Positions 35,866-46,364 of a stretch of 64,000 bases of DNA are shown here, piece by piece. This DNA is from Alphaproteobacteria bacterium (GTDB lineage: Bacteria; Pseudomonadota; Alphaproteobacteria; UBA8366; Aestuariispiraceae). The notes beneath the pieces are model-generated. The model did not search any database. It was not told the DNA's origin and saw only the letters and a program-made list of their open reading frames with translations. Positions within the stretch are counted from its first letter, which is position 1; each line of letters begins with the position of its first letter. The stretch covers positions 310,001 through 374,000 of the forward strand of contig JASJDC010000001.1 of the NCBI GenBank assembly GCA_030065235.1, in the 5' to 3' direction. The position numbers and the translations under genes are program-made.

Positions 35866-36138
35866 GTGAACAAAAACGATTTGGTGGCGGCCGTCGCCGA
35901 TTCTTCCGGTCTGTCCAAAGCCGATGCGGCGAAAGCGGTCGACTCTGTCTTTGACGGCATTACCGGCGCCCTGAAGAGCGGCGACGAAGTCCGTCTGGTC
36001 GGTTTCGGCACTTTCAGCGTCGCGCAGCGCGCGGCGAGCGAAGGTCGCAACCCGCGCACCGGCGAGACCATTCAGATCCCGGCGTCGAAACAACCAAAAT
36101 TCAAGGCCGGCAAAGGGCTTAAAGACGCCGTCAACTGA
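35866..36138 (+). CDS. hupB: DNA-binding protein HU
   Basis: A 90-residue nucleoid protein, the exact length of HU. It starts at GTG (NKNDLVAAVADSSGLSKADA) with AAAAGGGGG seven bases upstream. The HU fold continues with LVGFGTFSVAQRAAS and the DNA-gripping arm EGRNPRTGETIQIPASKQPK. HU after lon is a common order in proteobacteria. A perfect hairpin terminator follows 25 bases later. Confidence 0.96.
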   Translation: MNKNDLVAAVADSSGLSKADAAKAVDSVFDGITGALKSGDEVRLVGFGTFSVAQRAASEGRNPRTGETIQIPASKQPKFKAGKGLKDAVN

Positions 36139-36162
36139 CACTGGTTGACACATCAGTCTTTG

Positions 36163-36198
36163 AAACGGCCGCGCCAAAGCGCGGCCGTTTCCTGTTTT
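36163..36198 (+). terminator. Rho-independent terminator of hupB
   Basis: A 12-bp perfect stem (AAACGGCCGCGC / GCGCGGCCGTTT) closed by a CAAA loop, followed by CCTGTTTT. Confidence 0.9.
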
Positions 36199-36228
36199 AG
36201 AGATTGTTCCGTGACGGCGACCGCGTGA

Positions 36229-36257
36229 TTGACCCTTAAGGCTGGGTCGTCTATCGC
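36229..36257 (+). promoter_or_regulatory. Candidate promoter of tRNA-Val
   Basis: TTGACC (36229-36234), 17 bp, TATCGC (36252-36257), starting about 10 bases before the tRNA. Confidence 0.5.
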
Positions 36258-36272
36258 TCGCGCATAGATTAT

Positions 36273-36348
36273 GGGCCGTTAGCTCAGCTGGGAGAGCGCT
36301 TCGTTTACACCGAAGATGTCGGCAGTTCGATCCTGTCACGGCCCACCA
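36273..36348 (+). tRNA. tRNA-Val (anticodon TAC)
   Basis: 76 bases. The acceptor GGGCCGT pairs with ACGGCCC, then A and an encoded CCA. The anticodon stem CTTCG/CGAAG encloses the loop TTTACAC with TAC. Confidence 0.97.
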
Positions 36349-36438
36349 TGAAATCCGATCAGACGTGCGAATCGCTGGCGCTTCGGCAGGGCGTGTCGAC
36401 AAAAGGCCAGCTCGCTTGAGAAACCCAGTTTGGCTTGC

Positions 36439-36467
36439 TTGACAGTGTCTGGTTCCGGCTTTACGAC
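36439..36467 (+). promoter_or_regulatory. Candidate promoter of tRNA-Asp
   Basis: TTGACA (36439-36444), 17 bp, TACGAC (36462-36467). The predicted start is ~47 bases before the tRNA, so the Val and Asp genes seem to have separate promoters. Confidence 0.55.
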
Positions 36468-36520
36468 ACGGCCCTCGCCACGGTGTGACGCCTGTTTCAG
36501 GGCTTTGCGACGCTGGCGAC

Positions 36521-36597
<77 letters not shown>

Positions 36598-36754
36598 CTT
36601 TTCAAAGCCTCCGCCTTCCTAAGAACCAACGCTGAACGGTGAAATCACGCCTTCAGGCGAGGCGCATTGCAACGCACTCCGTGCTGTTTTCACGCTTGCC
36701 GCCGCAACCGGTGTGTTGCGATGTCACGGCGGCGGCTCAGCATCCGTTTCGCAC

Positions 36755-36782
36755 TTGCGAGCCCCCGCCAAGTTCCTATAGT
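36755..36782 (+). promoter_or_regulatory. Candidate promoter of the nuo operon
   Basis: TTGCGA (36755-36760), 16 bp, TATAGT (36777-36782). The predicted start is ~105 bases before the nuoA ATG, and it is the best promoter match in the gap after tRNA-Asp. Confidence 0.45.
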
Positions 36783-36894
36783 GACGCGAAAATCCGAACG
36801 TACCGATTGTGATCGTCCCGCCGGCGCCTGAGCCGGTCGAAATGGGATGGGGTGAAAAAAGTCGGACGCAGGCGCATGGTCTGGGGAAGGGCCG

Positions 36895-37260
36895 ATGGAA
36901 GAGCTTCTGAGAGAGTATTTCGCCATCCTCGTCTTTATCGGGTTGGCTGTCGGTTTGGCTCTGATCATGGTTTTCGCCAGCATGATCGTAGCCCGGCAAA
37001 AGCCGGATTCCGAAAAGCTCTCCGCTTATGAATGCGGCTTCGAGGCGTTCGACGACGCGCGCTCCCGATTCGATGTCCGTTTCTATCTGGTCACGCTGCT
37101 CTTCATCATTTTCGATCTGGAAGTCGCCTTTCTGTTCCCGTGGGCGGTGACGCTTGGCGATATCGGCCTGTTCGGTTTCTGGTCGATGGTGGTGTTCCTT
37201 GGCATCCTCACCATCGGGTTCATTTACGAGTGGCGGAAAGGCGCGTTGGAGTGGGAATGA
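36895..37260 (+). CDS. nuoA: NADH-quinone oxidoreductase subunit A
   Basis: A 121-residue membrane-arm subunit of complex I with three membrane helices ([60 protein letters not shown]). The loop [20 protein letters not shown] carries the conserved Cys near the quinone site. GGGGAAGGGCCG precedes the ATG. It is the first gene of an uninterrupted fourteen-gene operon. Confidence 0.97.
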   Translation: MEELLREYFAILVFIGLAVGLALIMVFASMIVARQKPDSEKLSAYECGFEAFDDARSRFDVRFYLVTLLFIIFDLEVAFLFPWAVTLGDIGLFGFWSMVVFLGILTIGFIYEWRKGALEWE

Positions 37261-37298
37261 CCTGCATCCTGCACGCCGCGCGCCTGAGGAGAGGTTAG

Positions 37299-37841
37299 AT
37301 GTCGGTCGCCAACCCGGCGGGCGCGCCATTGCCGCCCGGCGCCGCACAAGACGCCGCGCTGCAAGCCGTTACGGACGAACTGCAGGACAAAGGCTTTGTC
37401 ATCGCCAATGTCGATAAGGTGGTGAACTGGGCTCGGACCGGCTCGATGTGGCCGATGACCTTCGGCCTGGCCTGCTGCGCTGTCGAGATGATTCACGCCT
37501 ATATGCCGCGCTATGATCTGGACCGGTTCGGAGTCGTCGTGCGCGCCAGCCCGCGCCAATCGGACGTGATGATCGTCGCCGGCACCCTGACCAATAAAAT
37601 GGCCCCGGCGCTGCGCAAGGTCTACGATCAGATGGCCGAGCCCCGCTGGGTGATCTCGATGGGGTCCTGCGCCAATGGCGGCGGCTATTATCATTACTCT
37701 TACAGCGTCGTGCGGGGTTGCGACCGGATCGTCCCGGTTGACGTCTATGTGCCGGGCTGCCCGCCGACGGCCGAGGCGCTGGTTTACGGCGTCCTGCAAC
37801 TGCAAAAGAAGATCAAACGCACGGGCACGATCGCGCGCTAG
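37299..37841 (+). CDS. nuoB: NADH-quinone oxidoreductase subunit B
   Basis: A 180-residue connecting-fragment subunit that holds cluster N2, the last iron-sulphur centre before quinone. Its ligands are the tandem Cys59-Cys60 ([10 protein letters not shown]), Cys124 ([10 protein letters not shown]) and Cys154 ([10 protein letters not shown]). AGGAGAGG lies six bases upstream. The N-terminal ~25 residues are Ala/Pro-rich. Confidence 0.98.
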   Translation: MSVANPAGAPLPPGAAQDAALQAVTDELQDKGFVIANVDKVVNWARTGSMWPMTFGLACCAVEMIHAYMPRYDLDRFGVVVRASPRQSDVMIVAGTLTNKMAPALRKVYDQMAEPRWVISMGSCANGGGYYHYSYSVVRGCDRIVPVDVYVPGCPPTAEALVYGVLQLQKKIKRTGTIAR

Positions 37842-37901
37842 CGTGGGCCGCGCATCCCAAGATGCGGACGACGCGGGCGACCCCGGACGAGAAAGGTGAG
37901 T

Positions 37902-38531
37902 ATGGACGAGAAGATCGAAGCGCTGCAGGAGCTCGGCGAGCATCTTTCCGCTCGCCTGGCCGACGACGTCATCTCTTGGGAGATCAAGAATGGCGAGCTT
38001 ATCCTGGTCGTCGTCACGCTATCGGTGGCGAAAGCTGGCAAGCTTCTGCGCGATGACGCGAATTGCCAATTCAAGCAATGCGTCGATGTTTGCGGCGTCG
38101 ACTATCCCGACCGCGATCCGCGCTTCGAGATCGTTTATAACCTTCTGAGCCTGAAGCATAATCTGCGCATCCGCATGAAGGTGCTGACCGACGAGGACAC
38201 GCCGGTGCCGTCCGTCGCCGGCGTCTGGCCAACCGCCAATTGGTTCGAGCGCGAAGTCTGGGATCTGTATGGCGTCTATTTCACCGACCATCCGGACATG
38301 CGCCGGATTCTGACCGACTATGGGTTCGAGGGACATCCGCTGCGCAAGGACTTCCCGCTGACCGGCCATGTCGAGGTTCGCTATGATGACGAGTTGCGGC
38401 GCGTCGTCTATGAGCCGGTGAAACTGGTGCAGGATTTTCGCTCGTTCGACTTCACCTCGCCTTGGGAAGGCATGACGCCGACCCTGCCGGGCGACGAGAA
38501 GGCGACCGATGGCGCAGGAGAACCGGCATGA
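37902..38531 (+). CDS. nuoC: NADH-quinone oxidoreductase subunit C
   Basis: A 209-residue 30-kDa-type subunit of the peripheral arm. Signature elements are [38 protein letters not shown] and [12 protein letters not shown]. It is separate from NuoD, unlike the NuoCD fusion of E. coli. ATG 37902 is chosen; a GTG two codons earlier (37896) is possible. The end overlaps nuoD by 4 bases. Confidence 0.96.
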   Translation: MDEKIEALQELGEHLSARLADDVISWEIKNGELILVVVTLSVAKAGKLLRDDANCQFKQCVDVCGVDYPDRDPRFEIVYNLLSLKHNLRIRMKVLTDEDTPVPSVAGVWPTANWFEREVWDLYGVYFTDHPDMRRILTDYGFEGHPLRKDFPLTGHVEVRYDDELRRVVYEPVKLVQDFRSFDFTSPWEGMTPTLPGDEKATDGAGEPA

Positions 38532-39739
38532 GTGCGGAAGCGCTGGCGAGCGGGACGAAGCCCGAAGATCCCACGATCAAGACGCTGACGATGAATTTCG
38601 GGCCGCAGCATCCGGCGGCTCATGGCGTGTTGCGCATGGTCATGGAGATGGATGGCGAGGTGGTCGAGCGGCTCGATCCGCATATCGGCCTGCTGCATCG
38701 CGGCACCGAGAAGCTCATCGAATACAAGACCTACCTGCAGGCGATCCCCTATTTCGACCGCTTGGATTATGTGGCGCCGATGTGTCAGGAGCACGCGTTC
38801 GTGCTCGGCGCCGAGAAGCTGTTGGGGGTCGAAGTTCCGCTGCGCGCCCAATATATCCGGGTGCTGTTTGCGGAGATCTCGCGGCTGCTCAATCACCTGT
38901 TGAACGTGCCGGCCTATGCGCTGGATGTCGGCGCCATGACGCCGATGCTCTGGGCGTTTGAAGAACGCGAAAAGCTGATGGAGTTCTATGAGGCGGTCTG
39001 CGGCGCCCGACTTCATGCGGCCTATTATCGGGTCGGCGGGGTGCATCAGGACATGCCGGCCGGTCTGGCGGACCGGATCGGCGAATGGGTCGATCAGGCG
39101 CCGAAATTCATGACCGACATGGAGACGCTGCTGGTCGATAATCGGATCTTCAAGCAACGCTCGGTCGATATCGGGATTATTTCGCCGGAAGACGCCTTGG
39201 CTTGGGGCTGCACCGGGCCGGTGCTGCGCGGCTCCGGCATTCCTTGGGACCTGCGCAAGGCCCAGCCTTATGACGTCTATGAGCGGATGGATTTCGACAT
39301 CCCGATCGGCAAGAACGGCGATTGCTACAGCCGCTTCCTGGTGCGCGTCGAGGAAATGAAGCAATCCTTGAAGATCGTGAAACAGTGTCTCGAGGAAATG
39401 CCGGGCGGGCCGGTGATGGCGACCGAGGGCAAGATCGGACCGCCGAAACGCGGCGAGATGAAACGCTCGATGGAATCGCTGATCCATCACTTTAAGCTCT
39501 ATACCGAGGGCTTCCACGTGCCCGAGGGCGAGACCTACACAGCGGTCGAAGCGCCGAAAGGCGAGTTCGGAGTCTATCTGGTCTCTGACGGCGGCAACCG
39601 GCCTTATCGCTGCAAGATTCGCGCGCCGGGCTTCGCGCATCTGCAGGCGATGGATCATGTCTGCAAGGGCCATATGCTGGCCGATTCGGTCGCCGTGCTC
39701 GGGGCGATGGATATTGTGTTTGGCGAGATCGATCGATGA
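38528..39739 (+). CDS. nuoD: NADH-quinone oxidoreductase subunit D
   Basis: A 403-residue 49-kDa-type subunit that forms the quinone pocket together with NuoB. Marks are [50 protein letters not shown] and [16 protein letters not shown]. The final segment [20 protein letters not shown] is typical. It starts at ATG overlapping the nuoC stop (ATGA) and overlaps nuoE likewise. Confidence 0.98.
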   Translation: MSAEALASGTKPEDPTIKTLTMNFGPQHPAAHGVLRMVMEMDGEVVERLDPHIGLLHRGTEKLIEYKTYLQAIPYFDRLDYVAPMCQEHAFVLGAEKLLGVEVPLRAQYIRVLFAEISRLLNHLLNVPAYALDVGAMTPMLWAFEEREKLMEFYEAVCGARLHAAYYRVGGVHQDMPAGLADRIGEWVDQAPKFMTDMETLLVDNRIFKQRSVDIGIISPEDALAWGCTGPVLRGSGIPWDLRKAQPYDVYERMDFDIPIGKNGDCYSRFLVRVEEMKQSLKIVKQCLEEMPGGPVMATEGKIGPPKRGEMKRSMESLIHHFKLYTEGFHVPEGETYTAVEAPKGEFGVYLVSDGGNRPYRCKIRAPGFAHLQAMDHVCKGHMLADSVAVLGAMDIVFGEIDR

Positions 39740-40386
39740 GCGAAGTGTTTGAATTCACCGGCGACTTCCTCAAGGAAGCCGAGCGCAATATCGCGAAATA
39801 CCCGGCGGACCGGAAGCAATCCGCGGTGCTCGCTCTGCTGTTCCTGGCCCAGGAGCAGAATCACGAAGACGGCCATTATGTGACGCAGGCCGCCATGCGG
39901 ACGATCTCCGAGATGCTGGAGATGCCTTATATCCGGGTCATGGAGGTCGCGACCTTCTTCACAATGGTTAATCTGAAACCGGTCGGGAAGTTCCATGTCC
40001 AGCTTTGCGGCACAACGCCTTGCATGCTGCGCGGGGCCGAGGCGCTGATGGACGCGGTGAAAGAGAAGTTCGGTATCGGTCATGGCGAAACGACCGAGGA
40101 TAAGCTGTTCACCTTGACCGAGGTTGAATGTCTCGGCGCCTGCTCGAACGCGCCGATGGTTCAGATCAACGACGATTATTTCGAGGATCTGACGCCTGAG
40201 ACGCTGATCTCGGTGATGGAGACTCTGAAGGGCGGCGGCGACCCGACCATCGGCTCGCAGATGGGCCGCGCAAGTTCCGAACCGTTTGGCGGACCGATGA
40301 CCCTGACGACGGGTCCCGGCGCTCAGACCGCGGACGCGCCGAACGCGCCCAAAGAAACGCCGGTCTATATCGGTCCGGGAGAATAG
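39736..40386 (+). CDS. nuoE: NADH-quinone oxidoreductase subunit E
   Basis: A 216-residue 24-kDa-type subunit of the NADH module, holding the [2Fe-2S] cluster N1a through Cys91, Cys96 ([10 protein letters not shown]), Cys132 and Cys136 ([10 protein letters not shown]). It has a ~45-residue Gly/Pro/Ala-rich C-terminal extension with no known role, a feature of alphaproteobacterial NuoE. The start overlaps the nuoD stop by 4 bases. Confidence 0.98.
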   Translation: MSEVFEFTGDFLKEAERNIAKYPADRKQSAVLALLFLAQEQNHEDGHYVTQAAMRTISEMLEMPYIRVMEVATFFTMVNLKPVGKFHVQLCGTTPCMLRGAEALMDAVKEKFGIGHGETTEDKLFTLTEVECLGACSNAPMVQINDDYFEDLTPETLISVMETLKGGGDPTIGSQMGRASSEPFGGPMTLTTGPGAQTADAPNAPKETPVYIGPGE

Positions 40387-40389
40387 AGG

Positions 40390-41688
40390 ATGGCCCTGTT
40401 GGAAGATAAGGACCGCATCTTCACCAATCTCTACGGCTACCATCCGTGGAACCTGGAGGCGGCGAAGCAGCGCGGCGATTGGGATCACACCAAAGCGATC
40501 CTCGATCGCGGTCGCGATGCGATCATCGACGAGATGAAGGCGTCCGGCCTGCGCGGGCGCGGCGGCGCCGGGTTTCCGACCGGCGTGAAATGGTCCTTCA
40601 TGCCCAAGGAGAATACCGGCAAGCCGCACTATTTGGTCGTCAACGCCGATGAATCCGAGCCCGGGACCTGCAAAGACCGCGAAATCATGCGGAACGATCC
40701 GCACAAGTTGGTCGAGGGCTGTCTGGTCGCGTCCTACGCCATGGGCGCGGAGGCCGCCTACATCTATATCCGCGGCGAATATCGCCATGAATACAAGGTG
40801 TTGGAGGCCGCCGTTGCGGAAGCCTATGAGGCGGGCCTGATCGGCAAGAACGCCTGCGGCTCCGGCTTCGATTTCGACATCTACGTCCATCACGGCGCCG
40901 GCGCCTATATCTGCGGCGAAGAAACGGCGTTGCTCGAGAGCCTGGAAGGCAAAAAGGGCCAGCCGCGGCTGAAACCGCCTTTTCCGGCGATGGCGGGCCT
41001 CTATGGCTGTCCGACGACGGTCAACAATGTCGAATCGATCGCGGTCGCGCCCACGATCCTGCGGCGCGGCGCGGCTTGGTTCTCGAGCTTCGGGCGCGAG
41101 AACAACACCGGCACCAAGTTGTTCTGCATCTCCGGCCATGTCGAGAAGCCGTGCAATGTCGAGGAAGCGCTGTCGATCCCGATGCGCGAGCTGTTGGAGA
41201 AACATTGCGGCGGGGTGCGCGGCGGCTGGGACAATCTGCTGGCGGTGATCCCCGGCGGCTCGTCTGTGCCGTTGCTGCCGAAACATATCTGCGACGACGT
41301 CCTGATGGATTTCGACGCGTTGCGCGAGGTTCAGTCGGGCCTGGGCACAGCGGCGGTCATCGTGATGGATAAGTCGACCGACATCATCAAGGCGATCGCG
41401 CGGCTGAGCTATTTCTATAAGCATGAAAGCTGCGGCCAATGCACGCCGTGCCGCGAGGGAACGGGCTGGATGTGGCGCGTGATGGAACGTCTAGTGCGCG
41501 GCGAAGCGGAGGTCGAGGAAATCGACATGCTGCTCGATGTCAGCAAACAGATCGAAGGCCGCACCATCTGCGCACTGGGCGACGCGGCGGCCTGGCCGGT
41601 CCAGGGCCTGATCCGTCATTTCCGAGATGAAATCGTCGACCGCATCAAAAACCGCACCCGCGTTCAAGTGCCGGCGGCGGCGGAGTAG
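40390..41688 (+). CDS. nuoF: NADH-quinone oxidoreductase subunit F
   Basis: A 432-residue subunit binding NADH and FMN and carrying cluster N3. The nucleotide-binding [18 protein letters not shown] segment is at about 56-73, with [17 protein letters not shown] and [19 protein letters not shown] following. The N3 ligands are in [12 protein letters not shown], with a fourth Cys in [13 protein letters not shown]. Confidence 0.98.
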   Translation: MALLEDKDRIFTNLYGYHPWNLEAAKQRGDWDHTKAILDRGRDAIIDEMKASGLRGRGGAGFPTGVKWSFMPKENTGKPHYLVVNADESEPGTCKDREIMRNDPHKLVEGCLVASYAMGAEAAYIYIRGEYRHEYKVLEAAVAEAYEAGLIGKNACGSGFDFDIYVHHGAGAYICGEETALLESLEGKKGQPRLKPPFPAMAGLYGCPTTVNNVESIAVAPTILRRGAAWFSSFGRENNTGTKLFCISGHVEKPCNVEEALSIPMRELLEKHCGGVRGGWDNLLAVIPGGSSVPLLPKHICDDVLMDFDALREVQSGLGTAAVIVMDKSTDIIKAIARLSYFYKHESCGQCTPCREGTGWMWRVMERLVRGEAEVEEIDMLLDVSKQIEGRTICALGDAAAWPVQGLIRHFRDEIVDRIKNRTRVQVPAAAE

Positions 41689-41724
41689 CCTGGTCGCGAA
41701 CGGCCAAGAGAAGAGGGAAGCTGC

Positions 41725-43803
41725 GTGCCGACACTGAAGGTCAATGGCGAAGAGGTCGAATTCGAGAAGGGCATGACCGTCCTTCAGGTCTGCGAATCCG
41801 CGGGCGTCGAGATTCCGCGCTTCTGCTATCACGAGCGCCTGTCGATCGCCGGCAATTGCCGGATGTGCCTGGTCGAGGTGAAGCCCGGACCGCCGAAACC
41901 GGCGGCGAGCTGCGCCTTGCCGGCGGGCGACGGTATGGAGGTCCTCACCAACAGCGAGATGGTGACCAAGGCGCGCAACGGCGTCATGGAGTTCCTGCTG
42001 ATCAACCATCCGCTCGATTGCCCGATCTGCGATCAAGGCGGCGAATGCGACCTGCAGGATCAGGCCATGGCCTATGGCTATGACGGCTCGCGATTCGAGG
42101 AGAACAAGCGGGCGGTCGAAGACAAATATATGGGCCCCTTGATCAACACGATCATGACCCGCTGCATCCATTGCACCCGCTGCGTCCGCTTTTCGACCGA
42201 AATCGCCGGCGTCGAGGATATGGGTCTCTTGAACCGCGGCGAGTCGGCGGAAATCTCGTCGCTCGAACAGGCGGTCGCCAGCGAGTTGAGCGCCAACGTT
42301 ATCGATCTCTGTCCGGTTGGCGCGTTGACGTCGAAACCCTACCAATTCAACGCGCGCCCATGGGAGTTGAAAAAGACCGAATCAATCGACGTGATGGACG
42401 CGGTCGGCTCAAACATCCGCGTCGATGCCCGCGGGAACGAAGTCTTGCGCGTGCTGCCGCGCCTGAACGAGGACGTGAACGAGGAATGGATCTCCGACAA
42501 GACGCGCTATGCCTGCGACGGCTTGCGCAAACGCCGGTTGGATAAGGTCTTTGTGCGCGGCGCCGACGGCAAACTGGCGCCGTCGGACTGGAATACGGCC
42601 TTCAAGACCATCGCCGACAAGATTGCTTCGCTCGAACCGTCGGAAATCGGGGCGATCGCCGGCGATCAGTGCGATGTTGAAAGCATGTTCGCCCTGAAAG
42701 ACCTGATGGGCCGGCTCGGCGTGACTAGTCTCGACTGTCGTCAGGATGGCGCGAAACTCGATCCGTCGGTCCGGTCCTCTTACCTGTTCAATACATCCAT
42801 CGCCGGCATCGAACAGGCGGATGCGATCCTGATCGTCGGCGCCAACCCGCGTTGGGAGGCGCCGCTGATCAATGCGCGCATCCGCAAGGCCTGGCTGAAC
42901 AGCCCGGTAAGGATCGGCGTGACCGGCGAGAAGCTCGATCTGACTTATAGCTATGACTATCTCGGCGCCGGGCCGGAGACGCTGAAGGCGGTCGCCGACG
43001 GGTCGCACAGTTTCGCCGAGACGCTGAAAAAGGCCGAACGGCCGATGATCATTCTCGGGCCCGGCGCTGTCTCGCGTTCCGACGGGGCGGCGGTTCTGGC
43101 GGCCGGGCGGGCCATCGCCGAAGCGACCGGCATGATCGCGGACGGTTGGAACGGCTTCAACGTGCTTAACACCGCGGCGAGCCGGGTCGGCGGGCTTGAT
43201 ATCGGATTTACGCCGGGCGAGGGCGGGTTGGACGCCGCCGGCATACTGGACGGCGCTGCGTCCGGCGCGGTGAAGCTGGTCTATCTGCTGGCGGCGGACG
43301 AGATCGATGCGGCCAAGCTGAAAGACGCGTTCGTCATCTATCAGGGCCATCACGGCGACGCCGGCGCGCATGCGGCGGATGTGATCCTGCCGGGGGCCGC
43401 CTATACCGAGAAGCCGGGGATCTATGTGAATACCGAAGGCCGGGTTCAGATGGCCCGCCGGGCCGCTTTCCCGCCGGGAGACGGGCGCGAGGATTGGACG
43501 ATCCTGCGCGCCCTGTCTGATACCGTCGGTCAGACCTTGCCCTATGACAATCTCGGCGAATTGCGGCGCGCGGTGCATACGGCCTGCCCGCATATGACAG
43601 AGATTGACGCCGCGCCGACCGCCGAGTGGGCGCCGTTTGCGGGCGACGCGTCCCTGTCTGACCTCAGCGACGCGCCCTTCGCTTCGACGATTGAGAATTT
43701 CTACCAGACCGATCCGATCAGCCGGGCGTCCGAGACCATGGCGGCCTGCACTGAGGAAATCCTAAGCCGGGCCCAAGCGGGAAGGGACGCCGCCCATGGT
43801 TAA
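41725..43803 (+). CDS. nuoG: NADH-quinone oxidoreductase subunit G
   Basis: A 692-residue 75-kDa-type subunit with three clusters. A [2Fe-2S] ferredoxin-like domain has [20 protein letters not shown]; the His-ligated N5 is in [19 protein letters not shown]4 is in [12 protein letters not shown] with a later LCPVGAL. The remainder is a molybdopterin-oxidoreductase-like domain without the metal site. The start is GTG ([15 protein letters not shown]) after AGAGGGAAG. The end overlaps nuoH by 8 bases. Confidence 0.97.
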   Translation: MPTLKVNGEEVEFEKGMTVLQVCESAGVEIPRFCYHERLSIAGNCRMCLVEVKPGPPKPAASCALPAGDGMEVLTNSEMVTKARNGVMEFLLINHPLDCPICDQGGECDLQDQAMAYGYDGSRFEENKRAVEDKYMGPLINTIMTRCIHCTRCVRFSTEIAGVEDMGLLNRGESAEISSLEQAVASELSANVIDLCPVGALTSKPYQFNARPWELKKTESIDVMDAVGSNIRVDARGNEVLRVLPRLNEDVNEEWISDKTRYACDGLRKRRLDKVFVRGADGKLAPSDWNTAFKTIADKIASLEPSEIGAIAGDQCDVESMFALKDLMGRLGVTSLDCRQDGAKLDPSVRSSYLFNTSIAGIEQADAILIVGANPRWEAPLINARIRKAWLNSPVRIGVTGEKLDLTYSYDYLGAGPETLKAVADGSHSFAETLKKAERPMIILGPGAVSRSDGAAVLAAGRAIAEATGMIADGWNGFNVLNTAASRVGGLDIGFTPGEGGLDAAGILDGAASGAVKLVYLLAADEIDAAKLKDAFVIYQGHHGDAGAHAADVILPGAAYTEKPGIYVNTEGRVQMARRAAFPPGDGREDWTILRALSDTVGQTLPYDNLGELRRAVHTACPHMTEIDAAPTAEWAPFAGDASLSDLSDAPFASTIENFYQTDPISRASETMAACTEEILSRAQAGRDAAHG

Positions 43804-44830
43804 TCCCGAACTGTGGTTCGAAGGCGTCTGGTGGAGCGGCTACGCGCTGCCGACCGCGACCATTGTCATGTATATCCTGGCGATCGTGATCCCGGTGCTG
43901 ATCTCGGTCGCCTATCTGACCTACGCCGAGCGCAAAGTGATCGGCTGGATGCAGCTGCGCAAAGGGCCGAACGTGGTTGGGCCCTTCGGACTGCTGCAGC
44001 CCTTCGCGGACGGCCTGAAACTGTTCTTGAAGGAGACGATCATCCCGTCCGGCGCGAACGCCGCCTTGTTCGTCTGCGCGCCGATGTTGACCTTCATCCT
44101 CAGCCTGATCGCCTGGGCGGTGATCCCGTTTGATGAGGGCTGGGTCTTGGCCGACATCAATGTCGGCATCCTGTACTTGTTCGCGATTTCCTCGCTCGGC
44201 GTCTACGGCATCATCATCGCCGGTTGGGCCTCGAACTCGAAATACGCCTTCCTCGGCGCGCTGCGGTCGGCGGCGCAGATGGTTTCCTACGAAGTGTCGA
44301 TGGGTTTCGTCATCGTCTCGGTGCTGATCATCGTCGGCTCGCTGAATCTGAGCGCCGTGGTCGAGGCGCAGCGCGGCCTCTGGTTCGTCGTCCCGATGTT
44401 CCCGATGTTCGTGATCTTCTTCGTCAGCATCCTGGCGGAGACCAACCGTGCGCCCTTCGACTTGCCGGAGGCGGAGGCGGAACTGGTCTCGGGCTACAAT
44501 GTCGAGTATTCGGCCATGACCTTTGCGCTGTTTTTCCTGGGCGAATACGCGAACATGATCCTGATGAGCGCGATGGCGACGACGCTGTTCCTGGGCGGCT
44601 GGCTGCCGCCGGTCGATATCGCGCCCTTCAACCTGATCCCCGGCGTGATCTGGTTCGGGTTGAAGACGGCGCTGATCCTGTTCGGCTTCCTCTGGGTGCG
44701 CGCCACATTCCCGCGCTACCGCTATGACCAGCTGATGCGCCTGGGCTGGAAAGTGTTTCTGCCGTTCTCGCTGTTCTGGGTGGTCGCCACGGCGGGCGTG
44801 CTCGTCGCCTTCGACTGGCTTCCGGACTGA
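43796..44830 (+). CDS. nuoH: NADH-quinone oxidoreductase subunit H
   Basis: A 344-residue polytopic subunit that links the quinone site to the proton path. Key segments are [34 protein letters not shown], the acidic loop [20 protein letters not shown] and [17 protein letters not shown]. About eight membrane helices are expected. It overlaps nuoG by 8 bases, which implies coupling. Confidence 0.98.
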   Translation: MVNPELWFEGVWWSGYALPTATIVMYILAIVIPVLISVAYLTYAERKVIGWMQLRKGPNVVGPFGLLQPFADGLKLFLKETIIPSGANAALFVCAPMLTFILSLIAWAVIPFDEGWVLADINVGILYLFAISSLGVYGIIIAGWASNSKYAFLGALRSAAQMVSYEVSMGFVIVSVLIIVGSLNLSAVVEAQRGLWFVVPMFPMFVIFFVSILAETNRAPFDLPEAEAELVSGYNVEYSAMTFALFFLGEYANMILMSAMATTLFLGGWLPPVDIAPFNLIPGVIWFGLKTALILFGFLWVRATFPRYRYDQLMRLGWKVFLPFSLFWVVATAGVLVAFDWLPD

Positions 44831-44873
44831 TCGGCGGGCGCGGCGTGTGATGTTTGAAAGAAGGATTTGATCG

Positions 44874-45356
44874 GTGCTCGATAGAACTGTCCGCTCATTC
44901 TTCCTGACCGAGTTGGTGGAAGGCATGGCGTTGACCTTGAAAACCATGTTCAAGGCCAAGCACACCATCAACTATCCCTATGAGAAGGGGCCGCTGAGCC
45001 CGCGCTTCCGCGGCGAGCATGCTTTGCGGCGCTATCCGAACGGCGAGGAACGCTGCATCGCGTGCAAGCTGTGCGAGGCAGTCTGTCCGGCGCAGGCGAT
45101 TACAATCGAGGCGGAGCCGCGCGACGACGGCAGCCGGCGCACAACGCGCTACGACATCGATATGACCAAATGCATCTATTGCGGCTTCTGTCAGGAGGCG
45201 TGCCCGGTCGACGCCATCGTCGAAGGGCCGAATTTCGAGTTTGCGACGGAGACGCGCGAGGAGCTTTTCTACAACAAGGACAAGCTGTTGCTGAACGGCG
45301 AGCGGTGGGAGGCGGAGATCGCCAACAACATTGCTCAGGACGCGCCGTATCGCTAA
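44874..45356 (+). CDS. nuoI: NADH-quinone oxidoreductase subunit I
   Basis: A 160-residue 23-kDa-type subunit with two [4Fe-4S] clusters (N6a, N6b) bound by Cys61/64/67/71 ([12 protein letters not shown]) and Cys100/103/106/110 ([12 protein letters not shown]). An amphipathic N-terminal helix anchors it to the membrane. The start is GTG, preceded by GAAAGAAGG. The family segment [20 protein letters not shown] is intact. Confidence 0.98.
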   Translation: MLDRTVRSFFLTELVEGMALTLKTMFKAKHTINYPYEKGPLSPRFRGEHALRRYPNGEERCIACKLCEAVCPAQAITIEAEPRDDGSRRTTRYDIDMTKCIYCGFCQEACPVDAIVEGPNFEFATETREELFYNKDKLLLNGERWEAEIANNIAQDAPYR

Positions 45357-45422
45357 ACACGCGGCCGGGCCCGTTCGGGCCGCGCCAAGGGGAATCAGCC
45401 GGGGACATCCCGGGGGGAAGAC

Positions 45423-46037
45423 ATGATCGTAGAGGCGCTCGCCTTTTACCTTTTCGCGGCCGTCGCGGTCGCCTGCGGTGTGATGGTCATCACGTCCAAG
45501 AACCCGGTCCATTCGGTCCTGTTCCTGATCCTGGCCTTCTTCAACGCGGCCGGCCTGTTCGTGATCCAGGGCGCCGAGTTCCTGGCGATGATCCTGGTCA
45601 TCGTCTATGTCGGCGCGGTCGCGGTGCTGTTCCTTTTCGTCGTGATGATGTTGGACGTGAATTTCGCGGAACTGCGTGAGGGGTTTGCGAAATATCTGCC
45701 GATCGGCGCGGCCATCGGAATCGTGCTGTTGGCGGAATTGGTGCTGATCGGCGCCGGCTGGGTATTCGGGCCCGATGTCGCCGGCGTCGCTGCATCGCCG
45801 ACCCCCGCGCTGAGCGAGGCGACCAACACCGAGGCGATCGGCCGGATCCTCTACACGAAATATGTCTACCTGTTCCAAGGCGCGGGCATGGTCCTTCTGG
45901 TCGCGATGGTCGGCGCCATCGTCCTGACGCTGCGCCAACGCTCGGGCGTCAAACGTCAGAATATCGCCGCCCAGGTCGCGCGGGACGCCAAGGCCGAAGT
46001 CACGGTCGTCAAAGTGCCGACCGGTAGCGGGGTCTGA
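45423..46037 (+). CDS. nuoJ: NADH-quinone oxidoreductase subunit J
   Basis: A 204-residue membrane subunit with five likely helices. [20 protein letters not shown] and [20 protein letters not shown] are the conserved parts near the pi-bulge helix. The C-terminus is a soluble basic extension. GGGGGGAAG precedes the ATG. It ends two bases before nuoK. Confidence 0.96.
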   Translation: MIVEALAFYLFAAVAVACGVMVITSKNPVHSVLFLILAFFNAAGLFVIQGAEFLAMILVIVYVGAVAVLFLFVVMMLDVNFAELREGFAKYLPIGAAIGIVLLAELVLIGAGWVFGPDVAGVAASPTPALSEATNTEAIGRILYTKYVYLFQGAGMVLLVAMVGAIVLTLRQRSGVKRQNIAAQVARDAKAEVTVVKVPTGSGV

Positions 46038-46039
46038 CC

Positions 46040-46348
46040 ATGGAAATAGGGCTCGCCCACTATCTGACGGTCGCCGCGATCCTATTCACGCTGGGGCTGA
46101 TGGGGATCTTCCTGAATCGGAAGAATGTCATCGTCATCCTGATGTCGGTCGAACTGATGCTGCTGGCGGTGAATATCAATCTGGTCAGCTTCTCGACCCA
46201 TCTGGGCGATCTGACCGGCCAGATCTTCACCATGTTCGTGCTGACTGTCGCGGCGGCGGAAGCGGCGATCGGTCTGGCGATTCTGGTCGTCTACTACCGC
46301 AACCGCGCCTCGATCGCGGTTGACGACATCAACGCCATGAAGGGCTGA
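46040..46348 (+). CDS. nuoK: NADH-quinone oxidoreductase subunit K
   Basis: A 102-residue three-helix antiporter-like subunit. Conserved Glu residues lie in the membrane helices ([18 protein letters not shown] and [14 protein letters not shown]). The length is exactly typical and it follows nuoJ directly. Confidence 0.97.
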   Translation: MEIGLAHYLTVAAILFTLGLMGIFLNRKNVIVILMSVELMLLAVNINLVSFSTHLGDLTGQIFTMFVLTVAAAEAAIGLAILVVYYRNRASIAVDDINAMKG

Positions 46349-46364
46349 GGGGGAGCGCGCGACT